DNA from: Astropecten irregularis
Taxonomy: Eukaryota > Echinodermata > Asteroidea > Paxillosida > Astropectinidae
Reading direction: 5' to 3'
Length of the DNA: 64,000 nucleotides
Assembly: GCA_963971285.1 (NCBI GenBank)
Contig: OZ020250.1
Location: 12,818,499 to 12,882,498, forward strand
Positions within the stretch are counted from its first letter, which is position 1. Every line of letters starts with the position of its first letter. Positions 58,259 to 64,000 of this stretch are shown one piece after another. The notes beneath the pieces are model-generated. The model was given only the letters and a program-made list of their open reading frames with translations, made no database searches and was not told where the DNA came from. The position numbers and the translations under genes are program-made.

Positions 58259-61200
58259 TTTGATTTTAACCGTAAGTGCCAGACCAACAACTGCCTAACG
58301 TCACCTGATCAGGGGACCTTCCGCCTACACGACACAGGTGTACGCAGCACAAAACACAACACAAACGAACCCAAAAACGTTTTTGTAAAAAACAAACTTT
58401 GGTTTCAGGTCTATGTCCAATTAATTTGAAATTGAAGTAAATTTGATGTGGAAACATGAAAAACTACAGAGCACGTGAATTTCGTGCCCATATACTCCTT
58501 CAAATCTCTGCTACTCCTGATCCAGTTTACTTACGTGCTTACTGTGAAAAAAAAAACATGGAAACTTTGACCAAAGATTTCAAAATGTTCTACTCATGTT
58601 TTTTTTTTTGAACAAAAATTCGCTAGTTTTGGCTGTTAAAAAATCCCCAAAAATAGAAGTTTGCCCTAAAACATTTTCAAACAAAGGTTGTTAACGTTTC
58701 TATTGATGTGGAAACATCAAATTCGCTAGTTTTGGCTGTTAAAAAATCCCCCAAAATAGAAGTTTGCCCTAAAACATTTTCAAACAAAGGTTGTTAACGT
58801 TTCTATTGATATGTTGATATAAATGTTTGATTTTACCCGTAAGTGCCAGACCAACAACTGCCTAACGTCACCTGATCAGGGGACCTTCCGCCTACACGAC
58901 ACAGGTGTACGCAGCACAAAACACAACACAAACGAACCCAAAAACGTTTTTGTAAAAAACAAACTTTGGTTTCAGGTCTATGTCCAATTAATTTGAAATT
59001 GAAGTAAATTTGATGTGGAAACATGAAAAAATACAGAGCACGTGAATCTCGTGCCCATATACTCCTTCAAATCTCTGTACTCCTGATCCAGTTTACTTAC
59101 GTGCTTACTGTGAAAAAAAAAACATGGAAACTTTGACCAAAGATTTCAAAATGTTCTACTCACGGACACCGACTTATTGACTTGCTGACTCAAGATCTCA
59201 CCGGGTCCGAAAGTCATCTGAAGTCATCTGAAGTTTTTGTTCAACGAACCAACACCGTTGCAGGAAACTACTTCAAAATAAAGAAAGAAAAGTAAGGACT
59301 CGGAAGCTCAATCCACATTCGATTAATTTCCTATCTAAGAAACGGGTTGTGCAAGGTTCCCCCTACTAGGGTCCAAACCCAATTAAGCTGGAGAAGAAGT
59401 AGCAGAGAGAGGAGTTAAAGCAACGCACACCGTCATAGTCTTAACCAGTCAGGCCTACTGGCCGTAGGGGGTCCCCTTGTCCCTACAATGTCCGAGTGTA
59501 GCTTACCCACGTGGCCACTGCCTTTAGGACCCACCTTTGACATTTTGGTAGAATTCCTCCGTCAAAGACAGAAGAATTCATGTTTGGTTTTTCAATTATG
59601 CTGTATGTTGAGTGAAGAGTCATTTGAGATCAATATTGCACCATTTCTGTCTTAATAATTTTATAGTGAGTGTTATAGGTAAAACAAAGGATCGAGTGTC
59701 CGACGGTCAGACGGTTGACCTGGGTCCCTCCAGCTTTCTACGGCTCTGGGGTTTCAACGCCAGACACTTGGCGAAACTTCACCTACCCCGGACACTAGAG
59801 CAGGTATAGCGGCAATATTGTCATTGGCCGAGCACTTTTCAAAAGGTATGTTCCTTAAGCTGAACAAAAATTCGCTAGTTTTGGCTGTTAAAAAATCCCC
59901 CAAAATAGAAGTTTGCCCTAAAACATTTTCAAACAAAGGTTGTTAACGTTTCTATTGATATGTTGATATAAATGTTTGATTTTAACCGTAAGTGCCAGAC
60001 CAACAACTGCCTAACGTCACCTGATCAGGGGACCTTCCGCCTACACGACACAGGTGTACGCAGCACAAAACACAACACAAACGAACCCAAAAACGATTTT
60101 GTATAAAACAAACTTTGGTTTCAGGTCTATGTCCAATTAATTTGAAATTGAAGTAAATTTGATGTGGAAACATGAAAAACTACAGAGCACGTGAATTTCG
60201 TGCCCATATACTCCTTCAAATCTCTGCTACTCCTGATCCAGTTTACTTACGTGCTTACTGTGAAAAAAAAAACATGGAAACTTTGACCAAAGATTTCAAA
60301 ATGTTCTACTCATGTTTTTTTTTTTGAACAAAAATTCGCTAGTTTTGGCTGTTAAAAAATCCCCAAAAATAGAAGTTTGCCCTAAAACATTTTCAAACAA
60401 AGGTTGTTAACGTTTCTATTGATGTGGAAACATCAAATTCGCTAGTTTTGGCTGTTAAAAAATCCCCCAAAATAGAAGTTTGCCCTAAAACATTTTCAAA
60501 CAAAGGTTGTTAACGTTTCTATTGATATGTTGATATAAATGTTTGATTTTACCCGTAAGTGCCAGACCAACAACTGCCTAACGTCACCTGATCAGGGGAC
60601 CTTCCGCCTACACGACACAGGTGTACGCAGCACAAAACACAACACAAACGAACCCAAAAACGTTTTTGTAAAAAACAAACTTTGGTTTCAGGTCTATGTC
60701 CAATTAATTTGAAATTGAAGTAAATTTGATGTGGAAACATGAAAAAATACAGAGCACGTGAATCTCGTGCCCATATACTCCTTCAAATCTCTGTACTCCT
60801 GATCCAGTTTACTTACGTGCTTACTGTGAAAAAAAAAACATGGAAACTTTGACCAAAGATTTCAAAATGTTCTACTCACGGACACCGACTTATTGACTTG
60901 CTGACTCAAGATCTCACCGGGTCCGAAAGTCATCTGAAGTCATCTGAAGTTTTTGTTCAACGAACCAACACCGTTGCAGGAAACTACTTCAAAATAAAGA
61001 AAGAAAAGTAAGGACTCGGAAGCTCAATCCACATTCGATTAATTTCCTATCTAAGAAACGGGTTGTGCAAGGTTCCCCCTACTAGGGTCCAAACCCAATT
61101 AAGCTGGAGAAGAAGTAGCAGAGAGAGGAGTTAAAGCAACGCACACCGTCATAGTCTTAACCAGTCAGGCCTACTGGCCGTAGGGGGTCCCCTTGTCCCT

Positions 61201-61794
61201 ACAATGTCCGAGTGTAGCTTACCCACGTGGCCACTGCCTTTAGGACCCACCTTTGACATTTTGGTAGAATTCCTCCGTCAAAGACAGAAGAATTCATGTT
61301 TGGTTTTTCAATTATGCTGTATGTTGAGTGAAGAGTCATTTGAGATCAATATTGCACCATTTCTGTCTTAATAATTTTATAGTGAGTGTTATAGGTAAAA
61401 CAAAGGATCGAGTGTCCGACGGTCAGACGGTTGACCTGGGTCCCTCCAGCTTTCTACGGCTCTGGGGTTTCAACGCCAGACACTTGGCGAAACTTCACCT
61501 ACCCCGGACACTAGAGCAGGTATAGCGGCAATATTGTCATTGGCCGAGCACTTTTCAAAAGGTATGTTCCTTAAGCTGAACAAAAATTCGCTAGTTTTGG
61601 CTGTTAAAAAATCCCCCAAAATAGAAGTTTGCCCTAAAACATTTTCAAACAAAGGTTGTTAACGTTTCTATTGATGTGGAAACATCAAATTCGCTAGTTT
61701 TGGCTGTTAAAAAATCCCCCAAAATAGAAGTTTGCCCTAAAACATTTTCAAACAAAGGTTGTTAACGTTTCTATTGATATGTTGATATAAATGT
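58259..61794. repeat. Alternating 567-bp and 1149-bp units
   Basis: Anchors at 58259, 58826, 59975, 60542 and 61794 give spacings 567, 1149, 567 and 1252. The 567-bp unit lacks about 0.7 kb of the monomer between TTCTACTCA and GAACAAAAATT, bridged by a T10 run. The repeated 567+1149 pair is itself a duplicated unit. Confidence 0.85.
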
Positions 61795-64000
61795 TTGATT
61801 TTACCCGTAAGTGCCAGACCAACAACTGCCTAACGTCACCTGATCAGGGGACCTTCCGCCTACACGACACAGGTGTACGCAGCACAAAACACAACACAAA
61901 CGAACCCAAAAACGTTTTTGTAAAAAACAAACTTTGGTTTCAGGTCTATGTCCAATTAATTTGAAATTGAAGTAAATTTGATGTGGAAACATGAAAAACT
62001 ACAGAGCACGTGAATCTCGTGCCCATATACTCCTTCAAATCTCTGCTACTCCTGATCCAGTTTACTTACGTGCTTACTGTGAAAAAAAAAACATGGAAAC
62101 TTTGACCAAAGATTTCAAAATGTTCTACTCACGGACACCGACTTATTGACTTGCTGACTCAAGATCTCACCGGGTCCGAAAGTCATCTGAAGTCATCTGA
62201 AGTTTTTGTTCAACGAACCAACACCGTTGCAGGAAACTACTTCAAAATAAAGAAAGAAAAGTAAGGACTCGGAAGCTCAATCCACATTCGATTAATTTCC
62301 TATCTAAGAAACGGGTTGTGCAAGGTTCCCCCTACTAGGGTCCAAACCCAATTAAGCTGGAAAAGAAGTAGCAGAGAGAGGAGTTAAAGCAACGCACACC
62401 GTCATAGTCTTAACCAGTCAGGCCTACTGGTCGTAGGGGGTCCCCTTGTCCCTACAATGTCCGAGTGTAGCTTACCCACGTGGCCACTGCCTTTAGGACC
62501 CACCTTTGACATTTTGGTAGAATTCCTCCGTCAAAGACAGAAGAATTCATGTTTGGTTTTTCAATTATGCTGTATGTTGAGTGAAGAGTCATTTGAGATC
62601 AATATTGCACCATTTCTGTCTTAATAATTTTATAGTGAGTGTTATAGGTAAAACAAAGGATCGAGTGTCCGACGGTCAGACGGTTGACCTGGGTCCCTCC
62701 AGCTTTCTACGGCTCTGGGGTTTCAACGCCAGACACTTGGCGAAACTTCACCTACCCCGGACACTAGAGCAGGTATAGCGGCAATATTGTCATTGGCCGA
62801 GCACTTTTCAAAAGGTATGTTCCTTAAGCTGAACAAAAATTCGCTAGTTTTGGCTGTTAAAAAATCCCCCAAAATAGAAGTTTGCCCTAAAACATTTTCA
62901 AACAAAGGTTGTTAACGTTTCTATTGATGTGGAAACATGAAAAACTACAGAGCACGTGAATCTCGTGCCCATATACTCCTTCAAATCTCTGCTACTCCTG
63001 ATCCAGTTTACTTACGTGCTTACTGTGAAAAAAAAAACATGGAAACTTTGACCAAAGATTTCAAAATGTTCTACTCATGTTTTTTTTTTGAACAAAAATT
63101 CGCTAGTTTTGGCTGTTAAAAAATCCCCCAAAATAGAAGTTTGCCCTAAAACATTTTCAAACAAAGGTTGTTAACGTTTCTATTGATGTGGAAACATCAA
63201 ATTCGCTAGTTTTGGCTGTTAAAAAATCCCCCAAAATAGAAGTTTGCCCTAAAACATTTTCAAACAAAGGTTGTTAACGTTTCTATTGATATGTTGATAT
63301 AAATGTTTGATTTTACCCGTAAGTGCCAGACCAACAACTGCCTAACGTCACCTGATCAGGGGACCTTCCGCCTACACGACACAGGTGTACGCAGCACAAA
63401 ACACAACACAAACGAACCCAAAAACGTTTTTGTAAAAAACAAACTTTGGTTTCAGGTCTATGTCCAATTAATTTGAAATTGAAGTAAATTTGATGTGGAA
63501 ACATGAAAAACTACAGAGCACGTGAATCTCGTGCCCATATATACTCCTTCAAATCTCTGCTACTCCTGATCCAGTTTACTTACGTGCTTACTGTGAAAAA
63601 AAAACATGGAAACTTTGACCAAAGATTTCAAAATGTTCTACTCACGGACACCGACTTATTGACTTGCTGACTCAAGATCTCAACGGGTCCGAAAGTCATC
63701 TGAAGTCATCTGAAGTTTTTGTTCAACGATCCAACACCATTGCAGGAAACTTCTTCAAAAAAAAGAAAGAAAAGTAAGGACTCGGAAGCTCAATCCACAT
63801 TCGGTTAATTTCCTATCTAAGAAACGGGTTGTACAAGGGTCACCCTAAAGGGTCCAAACCCAATTAAGCTGGAAAAGAAGTAGCAGAGAGAGGAGTTAAA
63901 GCAACGCACACCGTCATAGTCTTAACCAGTCAGGCCTACTGGCCGTAGGGGGTCCCCTTGTCCCTACAATGTCCGAGTGTAGCTTACCCACGTGGCCACT

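Larger units (their letters stand above)
39199..64000. repeat. Satellite array of about 1.15-1.18 kb monomers with rearranged higher-order units
   Basis: Head-to-tail copies run from ACAGAGCACGTGAATCTCGT at 39199 past the right edge. The anchor TTTGATTTTACCCGTAAGTG (or a one- or two-base variant) falls near 40166, 40724, 41882, 43057, 44237, 45409, 46585, 47730, 48877, 50023, 51169, 52681, 54193, 55601, 57112, 58259, 58826, 59975, 60542, 61794 and 63306. Periods are about 1172-1180 bp early (with 558 and 1158-bp exceptions), 1145-1147 bp in the middle, and 1512, 1408, 1252 or 567 bp later. Units are very similar to one another. Short ORFs recur in every unit because the sequence is homogenised. 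I find no known RNA gene, histone gene or transposase in the monomer. Confidence 0.97.

Noticed and set aside
40164-63504. Dozens of near-identical 60-92 codon ORFs as a gene family
   Set aside because: They repeat with the satellite period on both strands and have no recognised domain. Open frames persist because the units are homogenised.
39199-64000. Array of histone, 5S rRNA, snRNA or spliced-leader genes
   Set aside because: None of the conserved motifs of these tandem gene families is present in the monomer.
39199-64000. CRISPR array
   Set aside because: Units exceed 500 bp with no short repeat-spacer pattern, and the genome is animal.

Overview
The window looks like intron-rich, transposon-dense nuclear DNA from an animal, probably a marine invertebrate deuterostome such as an echinoderm or hemichordate. 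That guess rests on overall look: many fold-back MITEs, tRNA-headed SINEs, TACATG runs, and short phase-matched exons in long introns. No marker in the window settles the species. There is no operon-like gene packing and no bacterial signal. A 200-base run of N at 10889-11088 marks an assembly gap.

Three gene models can be supported, all on the minus strand. (1) The left end holds two phase 1-1 exons of a secreted or membrane modular protein: a 69-residue cysteine-containing segment of unknown family (4853-5062) and a Sushi/CCP domain (1672-1857). The gene probably runs off the left edge. (2) A complete SEC11 signal peptidase catalytic subunit lies at 19328-28223. It has five exons and 179 codons, with consistent phases and the catalytic Ser56, His96 and Asp residues in place. 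(3) A five-exon secreted protein of about 258 codons lies at 33571-36749. It has a signal peptide and a C-terminal half resembling the FAMeT (farnesoic acid O-methyltransferase-like) domain. Every intron is phase 1, but exon 3 carries an in-frame TAG near its start.

The space between genes and most introns are mobile-element debris. There are non-LTR retrotransposon reverse transcriptase fragments (71-600, 6860-7155) and tRNA-derived SINEs. Three hAT-like non-autonomous elements have 8-bp target duplications (6268-6593, 30591-30827, 33266-33503). Tc1/mariner-like fold-backs have CAGGGTGTC ends and, in the clearest cases, TA duplications. At least seven copies belong to a MITE family with AAAGGTAGTATCATAC ends. 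A 1.95-kb fold-back (2897-4847) abuts a splice donor.

From 39199 to the right edge (24.8 kb, not ended) the window is one satellite array, the most striking object here. It holds 21 anchor copies of a roughly 1.15-1.18 kb monomer. Two sequence variants are interleaved on the left, a block of near-identical 1146-bp units follows, and then come rearranged 1512, 1408, 1252 and 567-bp units built by internal duplication and deletion. At the right edge the older variant reappears. The repeated short ORFs in the array are by-products of homogenisation, and I see no recognisable protein or RNA gene in the monomer.

No new enzymatic or defence system is evident. The most interesting material is the satellite's layered architecture, the fold-back insertion at a splice site, the TAG in the third gene, and the nested insertions with clean target duplications.
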